Source of the DNA: Pseudomonas deceptionensis
Lineage (GTDB): Bacteria > Pseudomonadota > Gammaproteobacteria > Pseudomonadales > Pseudomonadaceae
Length of the DNA stretch: 64,000 nt
NCBI RefSeq assembly: GCF_900106095.1
Contig: NZ_FNUD01000002.1
Span: 3,741,501 to 3,805,500, forward strand
Reading direction: 5' to 3'
Below, piece by piece: positions 55,588 through 64,000 of the stretch; position 1 is the first letter of the stretch, and every line of letters starts with the position of its first letter. Position numbers and translations under genes: made by a program. A model generated the notes under the pieces. It saw only the letters and a program-made list of their open reading frames with translations, ran no database searches and was not told the origin of the DNA.

Positions 55588-56688
55588 TTACTTGTCCGAC
55601 TTGATACTGGTCCAGACCCGGGTCCGCACGCGTTCCAGCTTTTGCGGCAACGGCTGCACCACATACAGGTTGGCGAGCGCTTCGGGGGTGGGCGTCAGGT
55701 TCGGGTTGCCGGTGATGTCACGGTTGATCAGTGCCAGCGAGTCCTTGTTGGCGTTGGGGTAACCCAGAAAATCGCTGATACCGGCAATCACCTTGGGCTC
55801 CAGCAAGTGGTTCAGGAACTCATGGGCCTCGGCGACGTTCTTCGCGCTTTTGGGGATGGCGAACGTATCAAACCAGATCGGCGCGCCTTCTTTCGGCAGA
55901 CGCCAGTCGACCACCACCCCGTTACCCGACTCTTTGGCCCGGTTGCCGAACTGGTAAAAGCTGCCGGAGTAACCGATGGCCACGCAGATATCGCCATTGG
56001 CAATGTCCGTCATGTATTTGGCCGAGTTGAAGTAGGTCACGTACGGGCGGATCTTCAACATCAGCTCTTTGGCTTTTTCATAGTCGGCCGGGTTCTGGCT
56101 GTTGGGGTCCAGGCCCAGGTAATGCAGCGCTATCGGCAGGATTTCCGAAGGTGTATCGAGCATCGCCACGCCACAGGATTTGAGCTTGGCCATGTTTTCG
56201 GGCTTGAACACCAGGTCCCAACTGTCCACCGGTGCGTCGTCGCCCAGCGCGGCCTTGACCTTGGCCGGGTTGAAGCCGATCAGCACCGTGCCGTACATGT
56301 AGGGCACGGCGTACTGGTTGCCGGGGTCATTGGTCTCCAGCAGCTTGAGCAACGCGGGGTCTTGATGCTGCCAGTTGGGCAGTTTTGACTTGTCCAGTTT
56401 CTGGAACACGCCGGCCTTGATCTGGGTATCGAGAAACTGGTTGGACGGCACGACCAGGTCATACCCCGAGTTGCCCGTCAGCAGTTTGGCTTCCAGGGAT
56501 TCATTTGTGTCGAAAGAGTCCCAGGTCACGTTGATGCCCGTCTGTTTCGCGAAGTCCTTGGGTACGGACGGCAGGATGTAGTCCGCCCAGTTGTAGACCC
56601 GCAATTGGCGCTGTTCGGCATGCGCTGCGCCGGCCAGCAGGGTCAGACCGCAAACAGTGGCGCCCAGCAAGCGTTTCATAGTGTCCAT
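55588..56688 (-). CDS. second polyamine-type ABC substrate-binding protein (PotF/SpuD-like)
   Basis: 366 aa, signal peptide ends at GAAHAEQ. Motifs LRVYNWADYILPSVP, SGYDLVVPSNQFLDTQI, YGTVLIGFNPAKV and DDAPVDSWDLVFKPENM identify the PotF/SpuD family and show close relation to the protein at 49175, with which it shares length and C-terminus. The likely ligand is putrescine or spermidine. No transporter genes are adjacent. Downstream is the P1 peptidase gene in the same orientation, 89 bp away. Confidence 0.92.
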   Translation of the reverse strand: MDTMKRLLGATVCGLTLLAGAAHAEQRQLRVYNWADYILPSVPKDFAKQTGINVTWDSFDTNESLEAKLLTGNSGYDLVVPSNQFLDTQIKAGVFQKLDKSKLPNWQHQDPALLKLLETNDPGNQYAVPYMYGTVLIGFNPAKVKAALGDDAPVDSWDLVFKPENMAKLKSCGVAMLDTPSEILPIALHYLGLDPNSQNPADYEKAKELMLKIRPYVTYFNSAKYMTDIANGDICVAIGYSGSFYQFGNRAKESGNGVVVDWRLPKEGAPIWFDTFAIPKSAKNVAEAHEFLNHLLEPKVIAGISDFLGYPNANKDSLALINRDITGNPNLTPTPEALANLYVVQPLPQKLERVRTRVWTSIKSDK

Positions 56689-57023
56689 GGATCAGTTCCC
56701 CGAATGTGGCGTGAGATCGATAGTTGTTATGTTCTGTACACGGCAGCGGCCTGCAAATGGCCAAGGGCAAGGACGGTCAAATTTATTGTTGTGTGGTGGG
56801 TAGGCTTGATTCTTGCTGACAGACTCCCGGGTTCACAGTGGGGAGCGGGCCAAAAGGGGATCGCTGTGGCCATTATGCGTGTCCGAATCTATGTCCGGCC
56901 GTGCCGGGCCACCGCCAAAAAAATCAGAATGAATGGATGTGCAACCTGCTCCTCCAAAACAGGCACTATGCATGCTCGCCACGCCCATCCAACGTACCAA
57001 CACACCTGAACGAAGAGGATTCG
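56689..57023. promoter_or_regulatory. 335-bp divergent spacer
   Basis: Region between the SpuD-like gene and the aldo/keto reductase. Apart from short GC palindromes (GGCCGTGCCGGGCC near 56898) no feature or further gene was recognised. It must hold both promoters. Confidence 0.4.
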
Positions 57024-58061
57024 ATGACTTATACCGCTGCCGATAACCGCTACGATTCCATCCCTTACCGCCGCGTGGGCCGCAGCGGGTTGGTGTTGCC
57101 GGCACTGTCTCTGGGGCTGTGGCACAACTTTGGCGACAGCACGCCCATCGACACCCAGCGTGCCCTGCTGCGCACCGCGTTCGACCTGGGCATCAACCAC
57201 TTCGACCTGGCCAACAACTACGGCCCGCCCTACGGCAGCGCCGAGACCAATTTCGGCCGTTTGCTGCGTGAAGATTTCAAGCAGTACCGCGATGAGCTGA
57301 TCATCTCCAGCAAGGCCGGCTGGGACATGTGGCCCGGCCCTTACGGTCAGGGCGGCGGTTCACGCAAGTACGTGCTGGCCAGCCTTGACCAGAGCCTGCA
57401 GCGCATGGGGCTGGACTACGTGGATATTTTCTACTCGCACCGTTTCGACCCCGATACGCCACTGGAAGAAACCGCCAGCGCCCTGGCCACGGCCGTGCAA
57501 CAGGGCAAGGCGCTGTACATCGGGATCTCGTCGTACTCCGGGGTGAAGACCCGGGAAATAGCCGCTTTTCTCAAGGAGTGGAAAGTGCCGCTGCTGATCC
57601 ACCAGCCGGCGTACAACATGCTCAACCGCTGGGTTGAACAGGACCTGCTGGACACCACCGACGAGCTGGGCGCTGGCGTGATTGCCTTCACCCCGCTGGC
57701 TCAGGGGTTGCTGACCGACAAGTACCTCAATGGCATACCGGCTGATGCGCGGGTCAACCGTCCGGGCGGTGGCTCGTTGCAGGCTTCGCACTTGTCCGAG
57801 AGCAATATTGCCCATGTGCGGGCGCTCAACGAGATTGCCCGGCAACGGGGCCAGAGCCTGGCCCAGATGGCACTGGCCTGGACCCTGCGCGACCCGCGCG
57901 TGACCTCGGCGCTGATCGGTGCCAGCCGGCCGGAGCAGATCATCGAGAACGTCGGGGCCTTGCAAAACCTGACCTTCAGCCCGGAGGAACTGGCCAGCAT
58001 TGACCATTTTGCCCAGGAAGGCGGGATCAACCTCTGGAAAAAACCGTCTACGGCGCAATAG
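57024..58061 (+). CDS. aldo/keto reductase, YghZ (L-glyceraldehyde 3-phosphate reductase) type
   Basis: 345 aa NADPH-dependent oxidoreductase. Catalytic Asp and Tyr are in FDLANNYGPPYGSAE, Lys in IISSKAGWDMWPGPYG (the GPYGxGGSRKY signature of YghZ/potassium-channel beta-like enzymes), and His in FYSHRFDPDTPLEETA. GAGGA precedes ATG 57024. In E. coli the homologue reduces methylglyoxal and L-glyceraldehyde 3-phosphate. Confidence 0.92.
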   Translation: MTYTAADNRYDSIPYRRVGRSGLVLPALSLGLWHNFGDSTPIDTQRALLRTAFDLGINHFDLANNYGPPYGSAETNFGRLLREDFKQYRDELIISSKAGWDMWPGPYGQGGGSRKYVLASLDQSLQRMGLDYVDIFYSHRFDPDTPLEETASALATAVQQGKALYIGISSYSGVKTREIAAFLKEWKVPLLIHQPAYNMLNRWVEQDLLDTTDELGAGVIAFTPLAQGLLTDKYLNGIPADARVNRPGGGSLQASHLSESNIAHVRALNEIARQRGQSLAQMALAWTLRDPRVTSALIGASRPEQIIENVGALQNLTFSPEELASIDHFAQEGGINLWKKPSTAQ

Positions 58062-58073
58062 TCAAAAGCCCCT

Positions 58074-58108
58074 CCCCCGAACCCTCTTCCAAGGAAGAAG
58101 GTTCGGGG
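58074..58108. terminator. hairpin between convergent genes
   Basis: CCCCGAACC (58075-58083) pairs with GGTTCGGGG (58100-58108), with an inner CTTCC/GGAAG pair. It lies between the stops of the reductase and the FAD protein. No T run follows, so efficiency is uncertain. Confidence 0.6.
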
Positions 58109-58112
58109 TCTG

Positions 58113-59528
58113 TCACGCTAACCGCTCTGCCAACGCCTTGGCCTGCAAGGCAACGTCAGTCACCGCGGTGCTTTCCCACCACTGGCCACGCAGCGGCGGC
58201 CCCATGGCAAACAGACGCTGCGCCGGTACCGACGCCGCATTCAACACCGCCCCGCCAGGGTCCGCCGCAATCCCCAACCCCAAATTACCCGGCTGGATCA
58301 GCCCGCGCTGCAACAGCTGCCGGGGCAAGGCTTTATCCACCCGGCGCCAGTCGTACTCGATACCGGTGGAGTTGATCAGCCCATCCCCTTCTACCCATAC
58401 CGCTTCATCCTGACCACGGTAGCGCAGACGAATCCGCGGGCCCGAGCTATCGACCCCTTGCAATGACGCCGCACGGATACTCAGCCGCCCTTCGTTGAGC
58501 AACCGCTCCAGCAAGGCATTGCCCTGGGGCGGCGAGCGGTGGTGATGGCTTTCCCACCAGGGCCGCACATGACGCACAAACTGGCGGCGCTCCCTGTCAC
58601 TGGCCTGGCTCCAAAGCCTGGCGATATGCACCCGCACGGTGTCCAGCGGCGCCTGCCAGTCGATGCCCTGCGCCTGCGCGAGGGCACATTGGCGCCGTAG
58701 CTCACGCAGCAACTGCAAGGGGCTGCGCAGATCCGGCGCCTGGCTCAAAAAGTCTTCCCAGGGGGGTGGCTGACGGCGCACATGGGGCAACAGGCCGTGT
58801 CGCGAAAACACCTCGATCGGCCCGCGATGCCCGGCCTGATTCAGCGACTCCAGCGCATCGACCATGGTCAGCCCCGAGCCGATGATCAGCACCCGGGCGT
58901 CCACAGGCAACCCGCGCAATGCGTCAACATCCCAAGGGTCCAGAGCCGCCGCGTTAAGGCCACTGGACTGACGCTGGGCGGTACGGGCGGCCGGGAACAT
59001 CCCGGTGGCCAGCACCGCCGCCCCGGCCTGCCACGCGGCACCGCCCTTAAGCGTGACCGCAACCCCGTGCTCAAGGGTTTGCAGGTCGATGACTTCGTCG
59101 CGCACGTGGGTCAGGCTGGACCCGTTGCGCTCGCCAATGGCCAGCGCCTGGGCCAGACGTTGCCGGGCATACAGCCCGAACAGCCCGCGTGGCGGGAACA
59201 ATTGGGCCACCGGCACCGACTGTTGATCGGACTCGGGCCAGCCGCCGTCAGCGATATACGCTTGCAGCCAGCGGGTCAGGTCATCGGCATCGTCCGGCTC
59301 GACGCTCATGCGCGCCGCATTGCCGTTCAAGGTATGCCCCAGTTCGGTGGCGCTGTAGGCCTCGCCCCGCCCCAGTTCAGCCCTCGGTTCCACCACGACA
59401 ATCTGCCGGGCACCGGGCAACCGCAGCAGCTGCATGGCCAACAAGGCGCCGCTCAGCCCACCGCCAACAATCAACACATCGGCCTCACGGATGGCGGGAG
59501 TCGCCTGTCCGGTTTGCGGCTCATTCAT
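58113..59528 (-). CDS. FAD/NAD(P)-binding protein (NAD_binding_9 type)
   Basis: 471 aa. N-terminal dinucleotide fold VLIVGGGLSGALLAMQLLR, second GSGLTMVDALESL and a GHTLNGNAARMS region typical of the HdfA-like FAD-NAD(P)-binding group. It lacks the clear monooxygenase fingerprint (FxGxxxHxxxW), so it may be an oxidoreductase of unknown substrate. Divergence or operon links are absent: it is flanked by the convergent reductase and, 234 bp upstream, catA. Confidence 0.82.
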   Translation of the reverse strand: MNEPQTGQATPAIREADVLIVGGGLSGALLAMQLLRLPGARQIVVVEPRAELGRGEAYSATELGHTLNGNAARMSVEPDDADDLTRWLQAYIADGGWPESDQQSVPVAQLFPPRGLFGLYARQRLAQALAIGERNGSSLTHVRDEVIDLQTLEHGVAVTLKGGAAWQAGAAVLATGMFPAARTAQRQSSGLNAAALDPWDVDALRGLPVDARVLIIGSGLTMVDALESLNQAGHRGPIEVFSRHGLLPHVRRQPPPWEDFLSQAPDLRSPLQLLRELRRQCALAQAQGIDWQAPLDTVRVHIARLWSQASDRERRQFVRHVRPWWESHHHRSPPQGNALLERLLNEGRLSIRAASLQGVDSSGPRIRLRYRGQDEAVWVEGDGLINSTGIEYDWRRVDKALPRQLLQRGLIQPGNLGLGIAADPGGAVLNAASVPAQRLFAMGPPLRGQWWESTAVTDVALQAKALAERLA

Positions 59529-59708
59529 GGCTATTCACTCGTTCTTGGATTTTTTAAGCGCTGAACACAGGATCGATGGCCGACACAGTACCTGTCACGG
59601 AGCATCGAGTTACTCCTGAAGCTACCCATTGCACGAGCTTTTGCACAGGCCATGCCAGTTTTAATGACTGTTGATTATCTCCATGACACATTTCGTGTGG
59701 GCACGCGG

Positions 59709-59735
59709 CTGCGCGGGCTTGACCAGCCCGCGCAG
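59709..59735. terminator. perfect 11-bp hairpin downstream of catA
   Basis: CTGCGCGGGCT, loop TGACC, AGCCCGCGCAG. It lies 27 bp after the catA stop (minus strand) and probably ends the ben-cat transcript, although it lacks a T run. Confidence 0.55.
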
Positions 59736-59761
59736 TGTCCGGATTCACTTCAGTCTGTTGC

Positions 59762-60706
59762 TCAACTGTTGCCTGGCGAACAGTTGTCCTGCAACGCTCG
59801 CGGGCGATGACTGCGCAGTTCGGCTGCCGGGGCGGTGGCCGGCTGCAACTGGAAGTCGAATGTCAGCTCGGCATAACGCCCCGTCACATCACGGGCACTG
59901 TCGTCACGAAACTGCACTTCGCCCACCAGGCCATCGCGGGTGGCATAGGCAAAGTCGTCCCACAGGTACTTGTCGCCCGACAGGTTGATCTGGGTGGTCA
60001 GGTGGCGGTGGCCGGGGGCCGAGATAAAGAAGTGCACATGGGCCGGACGCTGGCCGTGACGGCCCAGCAGGTCCAGGCATTCCTGGGTCGGCCCCTGCGG
60101 ATCGCAACCGTAACCCGAGGGCACGATGCTGCGGGCGCGATAGCGACCTTCGGCATCGGTGATGATGCGCCGACGCAGGTTGTATTCGGACTGGCTCTGG
60201 TCGAAAAACGAATAGGTGCCTTTGGTGTTGGCCTGCCATACGTCGACCGTGGCACCGGCCAGCGGCTTGCCCTGAGTGTCGAACACCTGGCCTTCGAGGA
60301 ACATCACGGTGGCAACGCCCTCCTCGCTGCCGTCGTCCATCCGCGCGTGCCCTTCGGACAGCGGGGCCCCGGCCACGTACAACGGGCCTTCGATGGTACG
60401 CGGGGTGCCGCCAGTCAGGCCGGCCTGTTCATCCTTGGCGTCCTGCAGCAAATCGAGGAAGTGCTCGATGCCAAGACCCGCCACCAGCAGCCCGGCCTCG
60501 GAGCGGCCGCCCAGACGGTTGAGGTAGTCCACGGACTTCCAGAATTCGTCTTCGGTGATTTCAAGGTCTTCGATGATTTTTGCGCTGTCTTGCAGCACAC
60601 GCAAAATGATGCTTTTGAGACGCGTGCTGCCGTTGTCGCTGCCAAAGCCGGCGGCTTCTTTGAAGAAGCTCTGAATACCGTCAGTGTGGGAAATTTTCAC
60701 GGTCAT
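59762..60706 (-). CDS. catA: catechol 1,2-dioxygenase
   Basis: 314 aa intradiol Fe(III) dioxygenase that opens catechol to cis,cis-muconate. Iron ligands are a Tyr in GPLYVAGAP, a Tyr in IVPSGYGC and the His pair in RPAHVHFF. ATG 60706 has AAGGTGAG upstream. Last gene of benC-benD-catB-catC-catA on the minus strand; 41 bp after catC. Confidence 0.96.
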   Translation of the reverse strand: MTVKISHTDGIQSFFKEAAGFGSDNGSTRLKSIILRVLQDSAKIIEDLEITEDEFWKSVDYLNRLGGRSEAGLLVAGLGIEHFLDLLQDAKDEQAGLTGGTPRTIEGPLYVAGAPLSEGHARMDDGSEEGVATVMFLEGQVFDTQGKPLAGATVDVWQANTKGTYSFFDQSQSEYNLRRRIITDAEGRYRARSIVPSGYGCDPQGPTQECLDLLGRHGQRPAHVHFFISAPGHRHLTTQINLSGDKYLWDDFAYATRDGLVGEVQFRDDSARDVTGRYAELTFDFQLQPATAPAAELRSHRPRALQDNCSPGNS

Positions 60707-60747
60707 GAGGCTCACCTTATGTTGTTCTTATGCGAGGGAATTGAGCG

Positions 60748-61038
60748 TTAGCGGTCGTCGCTGTGGATCGAGGACGGATGGCGGCACAGCCCTTCGATCT
60801 CGATATCCATGTACGGGAAGAGCGGCAGTTGCAGCAGGGTGTCGTGCAATGCCTCGACGCTGGCCACGTCAAATACGCTGTAGTTGGCGTAGTGCCCGGC
60901 AATGCGCCACAGATGGCGCCACTTGCCCTCCTGTTGCAGGCGCTGGGCCAGTTCCTTTTCGTCTGCCTTGAGTTTCGCGGCCTTGGTCGGGTCCATGTCC
61001 AGCGGCAGGTTGACGGTCATTTTTACGTGGAAAAGCAT
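60748..61038 (-). CDS. catC: muconolactone delta-isomerase
   Basis: 96 aa, standard size, MLFHVKMTVNLPLDMDP at the start. It converts muconolactone to beta-ketoadipate enol-lactone. GGAGAACCCC precedes the ATG. Separated from catB by 173 bp filled with REP arms and a duplicate of the catB 3' end. Confidence 0.96.
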   Translation of the reverse strand: MLFHVKMTVNLPLDMDPTKAAKLKADEKELAQRLQQEGKWRHLWRIAGHYANYSVFDVASVEALHDTLLQLPLFPYMDIEIEGLCRHPSSIHSDDR

Positions 61039-61069
61039 GGGGTTCTCCTTGAATACACGGGAATGCTAT

Positions 61070-61183
61070 TTGTGGGAGCGAGCCTTCATCGCGAGCAGGC
61101 TCGCTCCCACAAGGTTTGGTCCAGCGTCAGGCCCAGGCTCGGGGTACGCGGGATGCCATTTGTGGGAGCGAGCCCGCTCGCGA
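61070..61183. repeat. REP elements between catB and catC
   Basis: TTGTGGGAGCGAGCC (61070-61084) pairs with GGCTCGCTCCCACAA (61098-61112). A second arm TTGTGGGAGCGAGCCCGCTC starts at 61160. They lie within the ben-cat transcript and could act as mRNA stabilisers or processing sites, altering catBC stoichiometry. Confidence 0.88.
61119..61154 (-). pseudogene. 36-bp duplicate of the catB 3' end
   Basis: Matches 61242-61277 inside catB with 3 differences in 36 bases. On the minus strand it encodes IPRTPSLGLTLD, compared with IPRTPGLGLTLD near the CatB C-terminus. It is flanked on both sides by REP arms. Not translated in a functional context. Confidence 0.8.
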
Positions 61184-61211
61184 AGACATCGAGGCGCCTG
61201 CAAGGCTTTGC

Positions 61212-62330
61212 TCAACGGCTGAAACGCGCCAGACGCTCTTCGTCCAGCGTCAGGCCCAGGCCCGGAGTTCGCGGGATATGCAGTTCAAAGTCACGGTACT
61301 GCGGCGCTTCGATAACGATGTCTTCGGTGAGCAACAGCGGCCCGAACAGCTCGGTGCCCCAGGTCAATTGCTTGAGGGTGAGGAAGGCATGGGCCGATGC
61401 CAGCGTGCCCACCGTGCCTTCCAGCATGGTGCCGCCGTACAGGGCAATACCGGCCGCTTCGGCGATGTGCGCAGTACGCAGCACAGCGCGGGGGCCGCCG
61501 TTTTTGGCGATCTTGAGGGCGAACACACTGGCTGCGCCGTCGGCCGCGAGGCTGAAGGCGTCCTCGACACTTTCGATGGACTCGTCGGCCATGATCGGCG
61601 CCGGGCTGCGCTGGTTCAGGCGCACCTGCCCCGAGCGGTTGACCCGCGAAATCGGCTGTTCGATCAGGTCGATACCGTTGTCACCCAGCACCTGACAGCC
61701 ACGGATGGCCTGGGACTCGTCCCAGTACTGGTTCACGTCAACCCGCACGCTGGCGCGATCACCCAGGGCCTTTTTGATCGCGAGCACATGCTTGAGATCC
61801 TGCTCCAGCGGGTTGGCGCCAATCTTCAGCTTGAAAATCCGGTGACGGCGCACATCCAGCATCTGCTCGGCTTCGGCGATATCGCGGGCGGTGTCGCCGC
61901 TGGCCAGGGTCCAGGCCACCTCCAGGCTGTCACGTACCCGACCGCCCAGCAGCTCGCTGACCGGCAGCCCCAGGCGCTTGCCCTGAGCATCCAGCAGCGC
62001 GCTTTCAATTCCGGACTTGGCGAAGGTATTGCCTTTGGCAATCTTGTCCAGGGTCTGCATGGCGGCATTGATATTGGCCGCTGGCTTGCCTATCAGCATC
62101 GGGGCCAGATGCGCATCGATGTTGGCCTTGATGCTTTCCGGGCTCTCGTACCCGTAGGCCAGGCCACCGATGGTGGTGGCTTCGCCGATGCCTTCAATAC
62201 CGTCGCTACAACGCAGGCGCAGGATCACCAGGGTCTGCTTGCGCATGGTGTGCATCGCCAGCGTGTGCGGACGGATGGTGGGCAGGTCGACGATCTGGGT
62301 CGTCAGGCTTTCAATCAGGACTTGGTTCAT
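61212..62330 (-). CDS. catB: muconate cycloisomerase
   Basis: 372 aa enolase-superfamily enzyme turning cis,cis-muconate into muconolactone. Catalytic Lys pair in FKLKIGANP, metal ligands in VRVDVNQYWD and ADESIESVED, further Lys in FALKIAKNGG. ATG 62330 follows benD by 35 bp, leaving no space for catR, which in P. putida is divergent from catB. Confidence 0.96.
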   Translation of the reverse strand: MNQVLIESLTTQIVDLPTIRPHTLAMHTMRKQTLVILRLRCSDGIEGIGEATTIGGLAYGYESPESIKANIDAHLAPMLIGKPAANINAAMQTLDKIAKGNTFAKSGIESALLDAQGKRLGLPVSELLGGRVRDSLEVAWTLASGDTARDIAEAEQMLDVRRHRIFKLKIGANPLEQDLKHVLAIKKALGDRASVRVDVNQYWDESQAIRGCQVLGDNGIDLIEQPISRVNRSGQVRLNQRSPAPIMADESIESVEDAFSLAADGAASVFALKIAKNGGPRAVLRTAHIAEAAGIALYGGTMLEGTVGTLASAHAFLTLKQLTWGTELFGPLLLTEDIVIEAPQYRDFELHIPRTPGLGLTLDEERLARFSR

Positions 62331-62365
62331 TTGAGTGTTCCCGTCAGGTACTTGATACCGGCCCT

Positions 62366-63127
62366 TCAGCCGAGGTCGCCGCCGCCGACCGGCAGGGTTA
62401 CGCCGGTGATATAGGAGGCTTCGTCGCTGGCCAGAAACAGGATCGCGCCGACCTGTTCATCCAGGCTGGCGTAGCGTTTCATCAGGCTGCTGTCCAGGGT
62501 CTGGTCGACGATTTGCTGGTACCAGACTTTCTCGTCCGGCGTCGGCTGGGCTTCATTGCGCGCAATCCGGCGCGGCGGTGCCTCGGTACCGCCCGGTGCG
62601 GTGGCGTTGACCCGAATGCCGCGCTCGGCGTTCTCGAACGCCAGGCAGGCGGTCAGTGCATTCACCCCGCCCTTGGCCGCGCCGTAAGGCACACGGTTGA
62701 CACTGCGGGTGGCGATTGAAGACACGTTCACGATCGCGCCATGGCCCTGTTCCAGCATGTAGGGCAGCGCCGCATGGCAGCACCACAGGGTGGGGAACAG
62801 CGAACGGCGCACTTCGGCCTCGATTTCTTCGACCTGGTAGTGCTCGAACGGCTTGGCCCAAATGGTGCCGCCCACGTTATTGATCAGAATGTCGAGACGG
62901 CCGAAGGTTTTTACCGCCTCAGCCATCACCCGAGCGCAGTCGGTGTATTGCTCAAGGTCGGCCGTCAGGGTCAGCACGCCCTCGCCCTGCAGCTCGAAAA
63001 CCAGCTCGGAACGGTCCACCGCAATGACGCGTGCGCCTTCAGCCAGCAAGCGTTCACACACACGGCGGCCAATGCCTTGGGCTGCGCCGGTGACCAGCGC
63101 GACCTTGTTGTCGAATCTGTTGTTCAT
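62366..63127 (-). CDS. benD: benzoate cis-diol dehydrogenase
   Basis: 253 aa SDR dehydrogenase that oxidises 1,6-dihydroxycyclohexa-2,4-diene-1-carboxylate to catechol with CO2 release. Cofactor site TGAAQGIGRRVCERL, NNVGGTIW, catalytic Ser in VSSIATRS and Tyr-Lys in YGAAKGG. 22 bp downstream of benC. Confidence 0.94.
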   Translation of the reverse strand: MNNRFDNKVALVTGAAQGIGRRVCERLLAEGARVIAVDRSELVFELQGEGVLTLTADLEQYTDCARVMAEAVKTFGRLDILINNVGGTIWAKPFEHYQVEEIEAEVRRSLFPTLWCCHAALPYMLEQGHGAIVNVSSIATRSVNRVPYGAAKGGVNALTACLAFENAERGIRVNATAPGGTEAPPRRIARNEAQPTPDEKVWYQQIVDQTLDSSLMKRYASLDEQVGAILFLASDEASYITGVTLPVGGGDLG

Positions 63128-63149
63128 GGCAACCTCGTCTAAAAAGGAA

Positions 63150-64000
63150 TCAAGCGGCAGCGGCGAATTTTTCGTAGTAGAAATTGGCCGGTGTTATGCC
63201 TTGCTCGCGGATATAGAGGTTGACCGCCTCAACCATCGGCGGAGGGCCGCACAGGTACACGTCGACATCGCCCTGGTTCAGATGGCATGGCTCGATGTGC
63301 TGGGTGACATAGCCCTTGAGCGGGTGCTGGCTCTGCGGGTTGGCCACGCAGGCACTGAAGCTGAAATTGGCAATGCGGGCGCTCAAGGCCTGCAGGCGAT
63401 CCAGCTCAACCAGATCAAAGTCGTTGCTCACGCCATAGATCAGATGCACCGGGTGCGGGCTGCCCTGCTCGGCGATTTTTTCCAGCATCGCGGTAAACGG
63501 TGCCAGCCCCGTGCCCCCGGCCAGCAGCAACAGCGGGCGCTGGATCTGGCGCAGATAGAAGCTGCCCAGCGGCCCGGCCAGGGTCATGCTGTCGCCTGCC
63601 TTGGCAATGCCGGTCAAGAAGCTGCTCATCAACCCGCCCGGCACATTGCGAATCAGAAAGCTGACCTCGCCATCCTTTTGCAGCGTGCTGAAAGAATAGG
63701 CCCGCGACTGGTCGCTGCCCGGCACGTTCAAGTTGACGTACTGACCCGGCAAAAAGGCCAGGCTGCTCAGGGACTCGCCCTTGATCGACAGCGCGATCGT
63801 GCTCTCGGACAGCTGGCGCACATCACTGATGCTCGCTTCAAAACTGGCCTGCTGGGTCTTGCACACCGTCGAAGAAGCCGGCACACGCAATACACAGTCG
63901 CTGGCGGCGCGCATCTGGCAGGTCAGCACGTAGCCCTGCGCAACTTCATCTTCGCTCAGCGCATCTTCGATGTATTCGTCGCCCAGCTCGTAGCTTCCGG
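63150..64000 (-). CDS. benC: benzoate 1,2-dioxygenase electron-transfer component (partial, 5' end outside)
   Basis: The open frame runs to the window edge. Present: the end of a plant-type ferredoxin domain (YELGDEYIEDALSEDE, VLTCQM with a cluster Cys), an FAD domain with RAYSFS, and an NAD(P) domain with LAGGTGLAPF and CGPPPMVEAV. It passes electrons from NADH to the BenAB oxygenase. About 284 of roughly 335 residues are inside the window; benA and benB are expected upstream. Confidence 0.94.
   Translation of the reverse strand, partial: GSYELGDEYIEDALSEDEVAQGYVLTCQMRAASDCVLRVPASSTVCKTQQASFEASISDVRQLSESTIALSIKGESLSSLAFLPGQYVNLNVPGSDQSRAYSFSTLQKDGEVSFLIRNVPGGLMSSFLTGIAKAGDSMTLAGPLGSFYLRQIQRPLLLLAGGTGLAPFTAMLEKIAEQGSPHPVHLIYGVSNDFDLVELDRLQALSARIANFSFSACVANPQSQHPLKGYVTQHIEPCHLNQGDVDVYLCGPPPMVEAVNLYIREQGITPANFYYEKFAAAA

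Overview
The window looks like chromosome of a Pseudomonas of the fluorescens lineage. The supporting signs are GC-rich coding sequence, many REP-type palindromes between genes, the periplasmic broad-spectrum alanine racemase typical of Pseudomonas, a ben-cat benzoate cluster and a nikRABCDE nickel operon. I could not place the species. No rRNA, tRNA, CRISPR array, intact insertion sequence, prophage or replication origin was seen.

Layout. 0-1.15 kb: end of a ferric-type ABC importer. 1.2-4.6 kb: a signalling cluster (internally repeated membrane protein, lipoprotein, response regulator, histidine kinase), with an intrinsic terminator just before the regulator. 4.6-8.6 kb: small EamA transporter facing a metQNI transporter operon headed by a 2-oxoglutarate-type oxygenase. 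8.9-13.1 kb: racemase, MgtC-like protein, a TonB-receptor remnant, a FadR-type regulator and a secreted phosphodiesterase. 13.1-21.5 kb: housekeeping (pepN, DUF2797, DUF1315, rhomboid protease, phosphatase, nadK, DUF1853, cytochrome b561). 21.5-27.1 kb: PLP enzyme, a stand-alone PBP2, a 110-bp REP tandem array and a five-haem cytochrome that looks like a fusion of a three-haem cytochrome to a TsdA-like thiosulfate dehydrogenase. 27.1-29.2 kb: an AT-richer island with an orphan hcp, a DUF4225 protein and an antiparallel small membrane protein, probably a type VI secretion cargo/immunity cassette. 29.2-34.3 kb: YqaA-like protein, two coiled-coil hypotheticals, sotB and a metallophosphoesterase.

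34.4-42.4 kb is the most interesting metabolic block. A desaturase-like oxygenase, a MocE-type Rieske ferredoxin, a ferredoxin reductase and a TIM-barrel isomerase form one unit, divergent from a LacI regulator with two inverted-repeat operators between them. A second LacI gene is divergent from an SDR dehydrogenase and a PhyH dioxygenase. The pattern resembles rhizopine-type (moc) catabolism and suggests breakdown of an O-methylated or otherwise modified cyclitol or sugar-like compound. The substrate is unknown.

42.4-47.9 kb: nikR and nikABCDE with a recognisable NikR box. 47.9-49.2 kb: seven tandem copies of a 178-179 bp REP-bounded unit. 49.2-59.5 kb: two solitary polyamine-type binding proteins, a RamA-like amidase, a LuxR regulator, an M20 dipeptidase, a P1-family peptidase, an aldo/keto reductase and an FAD/NAD(P)-binding protein, with dispersed repeats at 53.8-54.4 kb. 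59.7-64 kb: benC-benD-catB-catC-catA on the minus strand, converting benzoate to the beta-ketoadipate pathway. REP elements and a short duplicate of the catB 3' end lie between catB and catC.
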